DNA of 64,000 bases from UBA1206 sp041672465 (GTDB taxonomy: Bacteria > Bacillota > Clostridia > Oscillospirales > CAG-382): NCBI GenBank assembly GCA_041672465.1, contig JBAYZO010000003.1, positions 9,238 through 73,237 of the forward strand. The letters are read 5' to 3'. Below, piece after piece: positions 1 through 7,600 of the stretch. Each line of letters begins with the position of its first letter. Within the stretch, counting starts at the first letter, position 1. Under the pieces are notes generated by a model. That model had not been told where the DNA came from. It did no database searches and worked only from the letters and a program-made list of their open reading frames with translations. The position numbers were made by a program, and so were the translations under genes.

Positions 1-355
1 TTTAAGCGGCACAAGGGGCTGGTTCCCCGAAGACAGCTATTCCCCCGAAGACGAAAAAATAGCCCTCCGCGAGGCGGGAAGACTGCGAATATCGCTTGAA
101 AAGGCAAAGAAGCTAAAAGAAACTTACCCCGAAAGCGAAATTATTGTGTTTCTCCACTACCCGCCGGCGTATGGCGGAACGGAATGCAAGCCGATAGTCG
201 AGGTGCTTGCCGAATACCAAATCGGACGTTGCTTTTACGGCCATATACACGGAGGCCCGCCCGAAAAGCAAGTCTTTTCCGCGGGGGGAGCAAGGCTGTT
301 TTGCGTGTCGTCGGACTTTATCGGCTTTAAACCGATGAAAATAAATCAGGCCTGA
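1..355 (+). CDS. Metallophosphoesterase, C-terminal part (5' truncated by window edge)
   Basis: The reading frame enters at base 2 and runs 117 codons to a TGA at 353-355; the N-terminal half lies outside the window. The visible part has the two late motifs of the calcineurin-like phosphoesterase fold: a His in FLHYPPAYGG and the GHIHG metal-binding motif near the end. The string GTRGWFPEDSYSPEDEKI upstream and the overall layout resemble the predicted phosphohydrolases of COG1768. These are cytoplasmic dimetal hydrolases of unknown physiological substrate. A rho-independent terminator overlaps the stop codon, so the transcript ends here. The first metal-ligand motifs (DxH, GDxxD) cannot be checked. 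Confidence 0.8.
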   Translation, partial: LSGTRGWFPEDSYSPEDEKIALREAGRLRISLEKAKKLKETYPESEIIVFLHYPPAYGGTECKPIVEVLAEYQIGRCFYGHIHGGPPEKQVFSAGGARLFCVSSDFIGFKPMKINQA

Positions 356-368
356 ACCGGCCTTTTTT
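348..368 (+). terminator. Rho-independent terminator of the metallophosphoesterase gene
   Basis: A 5-bp stem AGGCC/GGCCT with loop TGAACC that includes the stop codon, followed by six T. Short, but position and T-run fit. Confidence 0.7.
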
Positions 369-394
369 GTTTGACTTCCATCTTTTTTTTATAT

Positions 395-496
395 GCAATC
401 TTTTTGTCGGTTTTGGCTTTTAAATTTTGTAAATTCAGAGAACAGCAACTTTTTGTCTTTGTGGTTTAGAAACCACAAAGACAAAAAGTTGCTGTT
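395..496. repeat. Palindromic dispersed repeat, copy 1
   Basis: Convergent intergenic region between the phosphoesterase and SDR genes. Bases 395-419 are identical to 24815-24839. Bases 441-467 and 470-496 are perfect 27-bp inverted arms separated by AG, ending in GCAACTTTTTGTC / GACAAAAAGTTGC. Read on the minus strand, 395-449 matches the 49-bp unit repeated in tandem at 19137-19234 (shared core CTGAATTTACAAA, then AAAAAG and a TTGC end). Part of a repeat family with copies near 19.1 and 24.8 kb. Confidence 0.85.
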
Positions 497-502
497 GGAA
501 AG

Positions 503-1198
503 CTATTTCCAACCTCCGTCAACTCGAATAACAGCGCCGGTTATATATGAGGCCGCGGGGGAAGCCAAAAAGAAAACGGTCTCGGCTATATCTTTTGGGA
601 AAGCAACCGATTCAAGGGGTATTTCGCTTGTCAGGCGCCTTATGTCGTCAATCGTGAGGTGGCCGCTCATGTCGGTTTCGACAACCCCGGGGGTTACGCA
701 GTTCACCCTGACGCAAGAGGGGCCGACCTCTTTGGCAAGCGATTTCGTAAACCCGATAAGGGCGGCTTTTGACGTTGAATAGTCAACCTCAAAGCTCCCC
801 CCCACTTCCCCGAAAACCGAGGAAATATTAATGATAGACCCGCTTTTTTGATTTATCATGCCCTGAAGAAAAGCCCGCGTTACGTTTAGCGCGCCGAACA
901 TGTTTACCCCATAAAGCTGCCCTTCCTCGGCCTTTGAGACGCATTGAAACAGCTTGCGGAGCCCTACCCCGGCGTTGTTTACCAGCACGTCAAGGCCTCC
1001 AATTTGTTTCGCTGCAAGGTTTACCTGCTCTTTATCGGCGACATCGCAGCAATGCATTATAACGCCGCTTTCGCTTAGCTCACCCGCCTCTTTTCGCGAC
1101 TTTAAATAAAACCCGTGAACCTCATAGCCCGCGGCCAAAAAGCGAAAAGCCGTCTCCCTGCCTATCCCGCGGGAAGCGCCGGTGACAAGCGCCCTCAT
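503..1198 (-). CDS. SDR family oxidoreductase (FabG/YmfI-like)
   Basis: A 231-residue classical short-chain dehydrogenase/reductase. Visible motifs: TGASRGIG (residues 6-13, NAD(P) binding), NNAG (74-77), Ser127, and the catalytic Tyr140-x3-Lys144, so it should be active. The C-terminal VDGGWK is also typical. Substrate cannot be read from the sequence: 3-oxoacyl-ACP reductase (FabG) or the elongation factor P aminopentanone reductase (YmfI) are the closest ideas, and no fab or ymfF/H gene is nearby to decide. Its ATG overlaps the stop of the RNase J gene by 4 bases (ATGA), so the two are translationally coupled and share the promoter at 2906-2934. Confidence 0.85.
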   Translation of the reverse strand: MRALVTGASRGIGRETAFRFLAAGYEVHGFYLKSRKEAGELSESGVIMHCCDVADKEQVNLAAKQIGGLDVLVNNAGVGLRKLFQCVSKAEEGQLYGVNMFGALNVTRAFLQGMINQKSGSIINISSVFGEVGGSFEVDYSTSKAALIGFTKSLAKEVGPSCVRVNCVTPGVVETDMSGHLTIDDIRRLTSEIPLESVAFPKDIAETVFFLASPAASYITGAVIRVDGGWK

Positions 1199-2877
1199 AT
1201 CGAGGTTTCCACCAAAACGGGGAGGATTACAGGCTTGCGCTTTGTCTTCTGGGCGATTACCGAGGCGAGGTCTTCGCGGAGGCGGAGCTTTATCGCCTCA
1301 AAATCGCGGATATTCCTCGCAAGGCATCTCTCAAGCGATTTTTTTGAAAGCCGTCTCAGCTCATCCATAAGCTGTTCCGATTCCTTTACATACACAAACC
1401 CCTTAGAGGTAAGGTCGGGGCCGGTTATGACGCAGCCGGAAGAAAAGTCAACGGTGGCGATAACAATAAGCACGCCGTCCTCCGCCAACCGTTTTCTGTC
1501 CCTCAGCACCGTTGTGCCGACGTCCCCCACGCCGTAGCCGTCGACAAGCACCTGCCCGGCGGGAACCTCTCCGTTTTGTGAAAAGGTCTTTTTGCCAAGC
1601 TCGATAACCCTGCCGATTTCGGGGATAATTATTTTTTCCTGAGGCATGCCCATTTCTTTCGCCAGCTCGGCGTGGCGCTTTAAATGGCGGTACTCGCCGT
1701 GAATGGGAATAAAGCATTCGGGTTGAGTGAGCGCGTGCATAAGTTTAAGCTCTTCCACGCAGGCGTGGCCGGAGACGTGAACTTCCACCGCCGCGTCGTT
1801 GACCACCGCGACCCCTCTTTTTAACAGCTCGTTGATTATGTTGTTTATCATTTTTTCGTTCCCCGGGATAGGAGACGAAGAGAGTATCACCACGTCGTTC
1901 TTCCCCACCGCCACTTGGTTGTGCTCGCCGAACGCCATTCGGTAGAGGGCGGACATGGGTTCGCCTTGACTCCCCGTGGTTATCAGCGTCACCTGCCCGG
2001 GCGGGAGCCGCTTAAGCTCGCTCACGTCGGTAAGTATGCCGGAGGGGATATCCATATACCCCAGCCGTATCGCCGCGTTTACGATATTTATCATAGACCT
2101 GCCGGTGAGCACGACTTTTCTGCCGTGTTTGGCGGAGGTGTTTATTATTTGCTGTACCCGGTGAATGTTTGAGGAAAACGTGGCGACCACAAGCCGGCGA
2201 TCCTTAAGGGCGAAATATCGCTCGAAAGAAGTGTAAAGCCGTATTTCCGAGGGGGTGTAACCCGGGCGTTCGGAATTTGTGGAATCGCACATGAGGAGCC
2301 TTACGCCTTTTGACCCCAACACCGCGAACCGCCGAAGATCCATTTTTTCGCCGTGGACGGGGGTGTGGTCGATTTTAAAGTCGCCGGTGTGGATAATCCT
2401 CCCCACCGGGGTTTCAATGCAAAGCGCCACCGAATCCGGTATCGAGTGGGTGACGGAAATAAACTCAACCGAAAAAACGCCGAACGACAGGGTCTGCCCC
2501 GCTTTAATCTCGTTAAGAGTTGAGGTTTCAATCAGCCCGTGCTCGTCAAGCCTCCCCTCAAGGATTCCCAGCGTAAGCCGGGTGCCGTAGACGGGAACGC
2601 TCACGCGCTTCAGCAGATAGGGTATGGCGCCTATGTGGTCCTCGTGCCCGTGGGTAAGGATAAGCCCTTTGATTTTATCGCTGTTTTCAACAAGATAAGA
2701 CATATCGGGTATTACAAGGTCAACGCCGAACATCTCGTCGTCGGGGAAAGCGAGCCCGCAATCTATAACAATAATGTCCTTGCCGTACTCAAGCACCGTT
2801 ATATTTTTTCCAATGCCGTCAACCCCTCCGAGGGGTATGATTTTTAGGTTTTGTTTTTGTTTTTCTCTTTTTGTCAT
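1195..2877 (-). CDS. rnj: Ribonuclease J
   Basis: A metallo-beta-lactamase/beta-CASP nuclease of 560 residues, close to B. subtilis RNase J1 (555). It performs 5'-3' exonuclease and endonuclease steps in mRNA decay and rRNA maturation in the cytoplasm. N-terminal LKIIPLGGVDGIGKN and the zinc motif LTHGHEDHIG are clear, and a C-terminal domain of about 100 residues is present. The frame extends 19 codons further upstream, but the ATG at 2877 has a good Shine-Dalgarno (AGAGGA, 7-8 nt upstream), and a sigma-A promoter whose -35 sits at 2929-2934 rules out the longer start. First gene of a two-gene unit with the downstream SDR. Confidence 0.93.
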   Translation of the reverse strand: MTKREKQKQNLKIIPLGGVDGIGKNITVLEYGKDIIVIDCGLAFPDDEMFGVDLVIPDMSYLVENSDKIKGLILTHGHEDHIGAIPYLLKRVSVPVYGTRLTLGILEGRLDEHGLIETSTLNEIKAGQTLSFGVFSVEFISVTHSIPDSVALCIETPVGRIIHTGDFKIDHTPVHGEKMDLRRFAVLGSKGVRLLMCDSTNSERPGYTPSEIRLYTSFERYFALKDRRLVVATFSSNIHRVQQIINTSAKHGRKVVLTGRSMINIVNAAIRLGYMDIPSGILTDVSELKRLPPGQVTLITTGSQGEPMSALYRMAFGEHNQVAVGKNDVVILSSSPIPGNEKMINNIINELLKRGVAVVNDAAVEVHVSGHACVEELKLMHALTQPECFIPIHGEYRHLKRHAELAKEMGMPQEKIIIPEIGRVIELGKKTFSQNGEVPAGQVLVDGYGVGDVGTTVLRDRKRLAEDGVLIVIATVDFSSGCVITGPDLTSKGFVYVKESEQLMDELRRLSKKSLERCLARNIRDFEAIKLRLREDLASVIAQKTKRKPVILPVLVETSI

Positions 2878-2905
2878 TAAATGTCCTCTTTTCGCCGCAT
2901 ATACT

Positions 2906-2934
2906 ATTATGTACTTGCGCGGAGTTTTTGTCAA
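2906..2934 (-). promoter_or_regulatory. Sigma-A promoter of rnj
   Basis: On the minus strand: -35 TTGACA (2934-2929), 17-nt spacer, -10 CATAAT (2911-2906). It is divergent from the murA promoter about 70 bp away. Confidence 0.8.
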
Positions 2935-3004
2935 TAGATAAAAAAAGTCATATATTGTATTGTCGAGCGTTTTACATAATATTTTATTTATTATGACAGA
3001 AGGC

Positions 3005-3033
3005 TTGACTATCGCGGCGTTTTATGTTATTTT
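3005..3033 (+). promoter_or_regulatory. Promoter of murA
   Basis: -35 TTGACT (3005-3010), 17-nt spacer, -10 TATTTT (3028-3033). The ATG at 3064 follows with an AAAGGA ribosome binding site. Confidence 0.65.
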
Positions 3034-3063
3034 ACTTAATAGAATTGCGAAAGGAAAACGACA

Positions 3064-4350
3064 ATGGAGCGTATTTGTATAAACGGCGGCATACAGCTGA
3101 GCGGGGAGATAGAAGTTAGCGGGATGAAGAACGCGGCGCTCCCCGTTTTGTTTGCCACTATCCTCGCGGAGGGCGTAAGCGTTATTGAAAACCTTCCGAA
3201 TATCAGCGATGTGGCCGATTCCTTGGAGATTCTCCGCTGCATGGGCGCGGAAATAACCATGCTTGACAGTTCGACGGTAAGAATAGACACCACAAACATT
3301 GTTTGCGGTTCGGCTCCCTATGACCTCGCGCGGAGCATGCGCGGCTCTTATTATGTGCTTGGCGCCGAGCTCTCGCGTTTCGGCAGGGCAAAGTCCGCCG
3401 CCCCGGGCGGCTGCGACTTTGGAGTTCGTCCCATAGACCAGCATATCAAAGGGTTCAAGGCGCTGGGGGCTGTCGTCGAGACAATAGACGGCCGCGTGGT
3501 GTGCGAATGCGGCGGCCAGCCCAAAGGGGCGGGGGTTTACCTTGATATTGAGTCCGTCGGCGCGACAATTAACATAATGCTTGCCGCCTCAAAGGCTGAA
3601 GGCCTTACGGTTATAGACAACGCGGCGAAAGAGCCCCATGTCGTTGACGTGGCGAACTTTCTAAACACCTGCGGCGCGGATATTATCGGCGCGGGGACCG
3701 ACGTTATCAAAATCAAAGGGGTAAAACGGCTTCGCGGGGTGACCTATGCGATTATTCCCGATATGATCGAGGCGGGCACGTATATGATCGCCGCCGCGGC
3801 GACAAAGTCAAAGCTTACGGTAACAAACGTTATCCCCAAGCACTTGGAATCAATAACCGCAAAACTTATGGAAATGGGCGTAACTGTGCGGGAGGGCGAC
3901 GAGTCGGTGACCGTCGACGGCAGGGGCGAGGTAAAAGCCACAAAGATAAAAACGCTTCCCTATCCCGGCTTTCCCACCGACTTAAACCCGCAGATATGCG
4001 CGCTTATGTGTTTGGCAAACGGAACCAGCTTTATTTCCGAAGGGGTGTTTGACAACCGTTTCCGCTATACGGGAGAGCTCACGCGGATGGGCGCGGAAAT
4101 TAAAGTCGACGGCAAAACTGCCGTTATCACCGGAGTAAAACGGCTTAAACCCGCCGTCATAAAAGCCGTTGACTTAAGAGCCGGGGCGGGCATGGTGGTC
4201 GCGGGGCTTGCGACCAAAGGCAAAACGGTGATAGAAGACATCCATCACATTGAGCGGGGCTATGAAAACCTTGTGGGTAAGCTTTTCAACGTGGGCGCCG
4301 ATATTAAAAGGGAATACGCCGCCGATGACTTTTCGGTAAAGGTTAATTAG
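3064..4350 (+). CDS. murA: UDP-N-acetylglucosamine 1-carboxyvinyltransferase MurA
   Basis: Transfers enolpyruvate from PEP to UDP-GlcNAc, the first committed step of peptidoglycan synthesis, in the cytoplasm. 428 residues, full length for the family. Lys22 and Asn23 in the GMKNA motif and the active-site Cys117 in PGGCDFGVRP (the fosfomycin target) are present, followed by PIDQHIKG and a late LRAGAGMVVAG. It has its own promoter and ends in a symmetric terminator at 4376-4399, so it appears monocistronic. Nothing unusual. Whether the genome has a second paralogue (murA2), as many Firmicutes do, cannot be told from the window. Confidence 0.96.
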   Translation: MERICINGGIQLSGEIEVSGMKNAALPVLFATILAEGVSVIENLPNISDVADSLEILRCMGAEITMLDSSTVRIDTTNIVCGSAPYDLARSMRGSYYVLGAELSRFGRAKSAAPGGCDFGVRPIDQHIKGFKALGAVVETIDGRVVCECGGQPKGAGVYLDIESVGATINIMLAASKAEGLTVIDNAAKEPHVVDVANFLNTCGADIIGAGTDVIKIKGVKRLRGVTYAIIPDMIEAGTYMIAAAATKSKLTVTNVIPKHLESITAKLMEMGVTVREGDESVTVDGRGEVKATKIKTLPYPGFPTDLNPQICALMCLANGTSFISEGVFDNRFRYTGELTRMGAEIKVDGKTAVITGVKRLKPAVIKAVDLRAGAGMVVAGLATKGKTVIEDIHHIERGYENLVGKLFNVGADIKREYAADDFSVKVN

Positions 4351-4375
4351 CTTTAAATCACCTGAACTTTAACCC

Positions 4376-4399
4376 AAAAAAGCCCGTACGGGCTTTTTT
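4376..4399. terminator. Bidirectional terminator between murA and a small leftward gene
   Basis: Perfect palindromic stem GCCCGTACGGGC flanked by six A and six T, so it can work for murA (+) and for the small gene at 4420-4581 (-). Confidence 0.9.
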
Positions 4400-4419
4400 A
4401 TGTGGGTGAAGCGGCGGAT

Positions 4420-4581
4420 TTATAAAATTTTATCCTCAAGCTGTTTGAAGGCCTTTTTGCACTTTTTAGCTATGGTTTCCCTGTTTTCTATGCAAGACAC
4501 CGTCGCCCCGGCGACAAGACCCGAGATAACCGCTATCATTATCGACGACCATATTATTTTGCATTTTATTCGTTCAAACAT
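4420..4581 (-). CDS. Small single-pass membrane protein, 53 residues, unknown function
   Basis: Read on the minus strand, an ATG at 4581 is preceded by CGGAGGACAATTTA, a near-perfect Shine-Dalgarno. The frame runs 53 codons to a TAA whose 3' side enters the shared terminator. The product has a short basic N-terminus (MFERIKCKIIW), one hydrophobic segment at about residues 9-29 (IIWSSIMIAVISGLVAGATV), and a charged C-terminal tail with several Lys/Glu and Cys41. I do not recognise the family; it faintly resembles short YtxH-like membrane proteins. A conserved start signal, topology and terminator make it a likely real gene although it is below usual length cut-offs. Confidence 0.7.
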   Translation of the reverse strand: MFERIKCKIIWSSIMIAVISGLVAGATVSCIENRETIAKKCKKAFKQLEDKIL

Positions 4582-4722
4582 TAAATTGTCCTCCGATTTT
4601 TACATTTAACTTAGTCTTGATAGTATTTTGTTCGTTTGGAATTTAAATATGCAGCTCGCGGAAATTTTTCGCTTTTCCCGCCATAATAAACAAGCGGCCG
4701 GGTTTGCCGTAAAAGCAAAGCC

Positions 4723-4766
4723 GCGGTGAGTTCGCGACCATCCTCACCTGAAAAAAAACTACGGAG
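4723..4766 (+). promoter_or_regulatory. PreQ1-I riboswitch upstream of queT
   Basis: The leader has the compact preQ1 class I layout. A P1 stem is formed by GGTGAG (4725-4730) and CTCACC (4743-4748), enclosing TTCGCGACCATC. It is followed by an A-rich L3 strand of eight A and the ACTACGGAG tail, comparable to the known ACTAAGGA end. The tail contains the GGAG ribosome binding site of the downstream gene. This implies translational control: preQ1 binding would form the pseudoknot and sequester the site. The downstream gene is a queuosine-precursor transporter, the expected client. Confidence 0.8.
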
Positions 4767-4779
4767 AAAAACAAAACAA

Positions 4780-5286
4780 ATGAAAACGAAAAAGCAAAAG
4801 ACAAGATTTATCGCCTCGTCGTCGCTTATCGCCTCGCTTTATATTCTTCTCACCTATCTTTCATTTTTGGCGGGGCTGTCCGGCGAGGGGCTTGTCCAGT
4901 GCAGGCTTTCGGAATCCCTCTGCGTTCTCCCCGCGTTTACCCCGGCGGCAATCCCCGGGCTGGCGGCGGGCTGTTTCCTCTCTAACATTCTCACGGGAGG
5001 GGCGGCGTGGGACATTGTGTTCGGCTCGCTCGCCACGCTTATCGGCGCGCTGATAACCTATTGGTTTAGGCGGTTTAAGTTTCTTTCACCTCTTCCCCCC
5101 ATCGCCGTGAACACCGCGATTATCCCTTTTGTGCTGAAATACGCTTACGGCATCCCAAACGGACTCCCCGTTTTGGCGGGTTTTGTTTTCGCGGGGGAGG
5201 CGATAAGCTGCGGGATTTTTGGGTCTTTGATCGTGGTGACGCTTGAAAAAACAAAAAGCGGGAGAGCAATTAAAGAACTTTTGTAA
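4780..5286 (+). CDS. queT: QueT-family queuosine precursor transporter (ECF S component)
   Basis: 168 residues, highly hydrophobic, with about five or six membrane segments beginning near residue 9 and a basic N-terminus (MKTKKQKTRF). The pattern GLVQCRLSESLCVLPAFTP followed by PGLAAGCFLSN is characteristic of the QueT/DUF988 family, substrate-binding S subunits of energy-coupling-factor transporters for preQ1 or queuine. I chose the ATG at 4780 because the longer frame from GTG 4726 would begin inside the riboswitch. The ribosome binding site GGAG at 4763-4766 is the 3' strand of that riboswitch. The ECF A/A'/T subunits are not in the window. The tgt gene at 21.8 kb uses the imported base. 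Confidence 0.88.
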   Translation: MKTKKQKTRFIASSSLIASLYILLTYLSFLAGLSGEGLVQCRLSESLCVLPAFTPAAIPGLAAGCFLSNILTGGAAWDIVFGSLATLIGALITYWFRRFKFLSPLPPIAVNTAIIPFVLKYAYGIPNGLPVLAGFVFAGEAISCGIFGSLIVVTLEKTKSGRAIKELL

Positions 5287-5387
5287 ACTGTTTTTTATCT
5301 AAACGGCAAAAAAACAAAAATCGCGGAGCTATGGTTGCTTTGTGATATACTTATTTTGCAAACAAGCCTTTTTAACCCAAAAAGACC

Positions 5388-5416
5388 TTGACAACAGCAA
5401 AAAGTAAATATATAAT
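5388..5416 (+). promoter_or_regulatory. Consensus sigma-A promoter of the yceD-rpmF unit
   Basis: Perfect TTGACA (5388-5393), 17-nt spacer, perfect TATAAT (5411-5416), 29 nt before the ATG. Probably strong and constitutive, as expected for a ribosomal protein operon. Confidence 0.92.
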
Positions 5417-5445
5417 GGTTAACGCCGTTTTAAAAGGGGATTTTT

Positions 5446-5961
5446 ATGCTTGACCTTACCCGGATAATAAATGGTGAGACAAAAAGAATAACTTTTGAAA
5501 GGGAATACCCTGTAAGTGACCTGTCGGCCGATATTTTAAGCGGATTTGCGCTCGTCAAGGGTTTTTGCGAAATCAGGGCTGACAGTTCGGATTTTATTGA
5601 TTTTCACGCCGACTTTTGTCTTTCGCTGAACGTTATCTGCGCCAGATGCGGCGGCGAGTTTGACACCAAACTTGAGTTTTCGCTGTTTTACCCCGTCGCG
5701 GCAAAGCTTACCAACCCCGACAAAGATCAAGACGAATATCTCATCTTGGAAGACGGGAAGCTGGATATCGACGAGATTTCACGAACGGCAATGATTTTAA
5801 ACCTCCCCGTAAGGTTTTTGTGCGGGGACGACTGCGAAGGGCTTTGCCCTTTTTGCGGGGCTGACCTTAACAAAGCGGACTGCGGCTGCGACTTCAGCGC
5901 GCCCGACCCGAGATTGCGGAAATTAAAAGAATATTTTAATAAAGAAAAAAACAAAGGCTAA
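5446..5961 (+). CDS. YceD/DUF177 family protein
   Basis: 171 residues. The family is almost always encoded directly before rpmF; in plants and E. coli relatives are linked to 23S rRNA accumulation, but the molecular role is not settled. The sequence shows the two cysteine pairs found in many Gram-positive members: CARC at 65-68, and C126, C130, C134, C137 in the block CGDDCEGLCPFCGADL, with C146 and C148 after it. A zinc site is likely. ATG 5446 has AAGGGG eight bases upstream and lies just after a consensus promoter. It is cotranscribed with rpmF 50 bp downstream. Confidence 0.9.
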   Translation: MLDLTRIINGETKRITFEREYPVSDLSADILSGFALVKGFCEIRADSSDFIDFHADFCLSLNVICARCGGEFDTKLEFSLFYPVAAKLTNPDKDQDEYLILEDGKLDIDEISRTAMILNLPVRFLCGDDCEGLCPFCGADLNKADCGCDFSAPDPRLRKLKEYFNKEKNKG

Positions 5962-6011
5962 CATTTTTCCGGCATAAAATAAGCCGGGAAATGTCAATAG
6001 GAGGTGCCGTC

Positions 6012-6200
6012 ATGGCAGTACCAAAACGAAAAACTTCAAAAGCGAGAAGAGACAAACGGCGTTCCAGCGTGTGGAAGCTTGACAGTCCCGAAATGTCCAA
6101 GTGCCCGAAGTGCGGCGAATATAACCTTGCCCACAGGGTTTGCAGCAAATGCGGAACATACGGAGGCAAGACGGTTTTAGAAGTTAAAACCGAAGACTGA
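6012..6200 (+). CDS. rpmF: 50S ribosomal protein L32
   Basis: 62 residues starting MAVPKRKTSKARRDKRRS, the standard L32 N-terminus. It is a zinc-ribbon form with C31/C34 and C44/C47. The frame is open 7 codons upstream, but the ATG at 6012 is directly preceded by AGGAGGTG, so that is the start. It sits in the conserved yceD-rpmF pair and is followed by a clear terminator, so the operon ends here. Confidence 0.97.
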   Translation: MAVPKRKTSKARRDKRRSSVWKLDSPEMSKCPKCGEYNLAHRVCSKCGTYGGKTVLEVKTED

Positions 6201-6211
6201 TTCGTAAAACT

Positions 6212-6240
6212 GGCGGAGTTGCGTTTGCATCCGCCTTTTT
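6212..6240 (+). terminator. Terminator of the yceD-rpmF operon
   Basis: Stem GGCGGA (6212-6217) / TCCGCC (6230-6235) with a 12-nt loop containing a smaller TGC/GCA pairing, followed by five T. Confidence 0.8.
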
Positions 6241-6290
6241 ATGTGTTTTGTTTTTGTGGGATATACACCGGGCGGTAAATCGGTAAAATT

Positions 6291-7583
6291 ATGGTGACAA
6301 TAAAAAACGTTGAAAAAAATACCCCCGCCTATAAAAAGGGGGTCAGAGCCGGGGACGCGCTCTTGGCGATAAACGGCAAGCGCATAAACGACGTGCTTGA
6401 CTACCGCTTTTACGCGGCCGCCCAAACCGCCGTTCTCTCGCTTGAGCGGGGGGGAGCGGCGTTTGACGTGACGGTGAAAAAGGGAATATACGACGACTTG
6501 GGCCTTGGTTTTGAGAGCTATCTTATGGATAAAAAAAAGGCTTGCCGCAACAAATGTGTTTTTTGTTTTATCGACCAGAACCCGCCGGGGATGAGAAAAA
6601 GCCTTTATTTTAAGGACGACGACGACAGGCTCTCGTTTTTGCAGGGGAATTATATCACCCTTACAAACGTTTCGGATTCCGATATCGAGCGGATTATAAA
6701 AATGAAAATAACCCCCATAAACGTTTCTGTCCACACCATGAACCCCGCTTTGCGGGTACGCCTTATGGGGAACCGTTTCGCGGGGGAAAAGCTTAAATAT
6801 CTCTTTAGGCTGGCGGAGGGCGGCGTGGGGTTAAACCTCCAGTTTGTGCTCTGCCGCGGAATAAACGACGGGGACGAGCTTGAGTTTTCCTTGTCCGAGA
6901 TAAAAAAGCTTAAAACGCTTAACTCCGCAGCCATTGTTCCCGCCGGGCTTACAAAGCACAGAAAAAGGCTGTTTGAGCTTTTGCCGTATGACAAAAGCTC
7001 CGCCGCGAAAGTCATTGATATAGTTGAAAGACACAACGAGGGCTATATAAAGGAAACCGGGGAGGGCAGGGTTTTTTGCTCCGACGAGTTTTACCTCGCC
7101 GCGATGAGAGCGCTTCCCCGCGCCGAGAGCTACGGCGATTTCCCGCAATACGAAAACGGGGTGGGAATGCTTGCCGACCTTTGTGAAACCTTTAGAAATA
7201 CCCTTGAAGACTTAAAAGGGCAGACCTGCCCCCCCGGGATTCTTCATGTTGTCACCGGGGAGAGCGCCCACCCGTTTATTTCTCTTTTGGCGGAAGAGTT
7301 TCGCGGCGTTTTCCCGGAGAGGGGAATTATTGTACACAAGATAAAAAACACTTTTTACGGGGAGACAATAACAGTCAACGGCCTTTTGACCGGCGGCGAC
7401 ATTATTAATCAGTTAAAGGGAAAAATATCGGGGACGGCGCTGATATGCGGCTCGCTCTTAAACTCCGACGGTGTTTTTCTTGACGGCGTCACCCCTGCCG
7501 AGGCGGAGGAAAAGCTTGGAGCCCGGTTGGTTTTTGTGAAAAATAGCGGGGAAAGTCTTTGCATAAGTTTTTTTAGCAGTTGA
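6291..7583 (+). CDS. DUF512 radical-SAM-like protein with N-terminal PDZ domain
   Basis: 430 residues. Residues 1-65 form a PDZ-like domain (VEKNTPAYKKGVRAGDALLAING). The next region has the cysteine motif CRNKCVFC (C85, C89, C92; CX3CX2C) with FIDQNPPGMRKSLYFKDDD, the hallmark of the DUF512 family, which is thought to be an iron-sulfur/radical SAM enzyme of unknown substrate. The C-terminal third is the DUF512 domain (YENGVGMLADLCETF). The gene stands 17 bp before der, an arrangement common in Clostridia, so it probably works near ribosome or membrane biogenesis; that is inference. The ribosome binding site is weak. Confidence 0.88.
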   Translation: MVTIKNVEKNTPAYKKGVRAGDALLAINGKRINDVLDYRFYAAAQTAVLSLERGGAAFDVTVKKGIYDDLGLGFESYLMDKKKACRNKCVFCFIDQNPPGMRKSLYFKDDDDRLSFLQGNYITLTNVSDSDIERIIKMKITPINVSVHTMNPALRVRLMGNRFAGEKLKYLFRLAEGGVGLNLQFVLCRGINDGDELEFSLSEIKKLKTLNSAAIVPAGLTKHRKRLFELLPYDKSSAAKVIDIVERHNEGYIKETGEGRVFCSDEFYLAAMRALPRAESYGDFPQYENGVGMLADLCETFRNTLEDLKGQTCPPGILHVVTGESAHPFISLLAEEFRGVFPERGIIVHKIKNTFYGETITVNGLLTGGDIINQLKGKISGTALICGSLLNSDGVFLDGVTPAEAEEKLGARLVFVKNSGESLCISFFSS

Positions 7584-7600
7584 AAGGAAATGTTATATAA

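Noticed and set aside
393..782. Rightward 129-codon frame across the palindrome and the end of the SDR gene
   Set aside because: Its first part is the inverted repeat and the rest is antisense to a clear SDR coding sequence; no ribosome binding site.
1195..2934. Longer RNase J start at 2934
   Set aside because: It would begin within the -35 box of the gene's promoter; ATG 2877 has the ribosome binding site.
4400..4609. Rightward 69-codon frame after murA
   Set aside because: It starts in the terminator and is antisense to the better supported 53-residue leftward gene.
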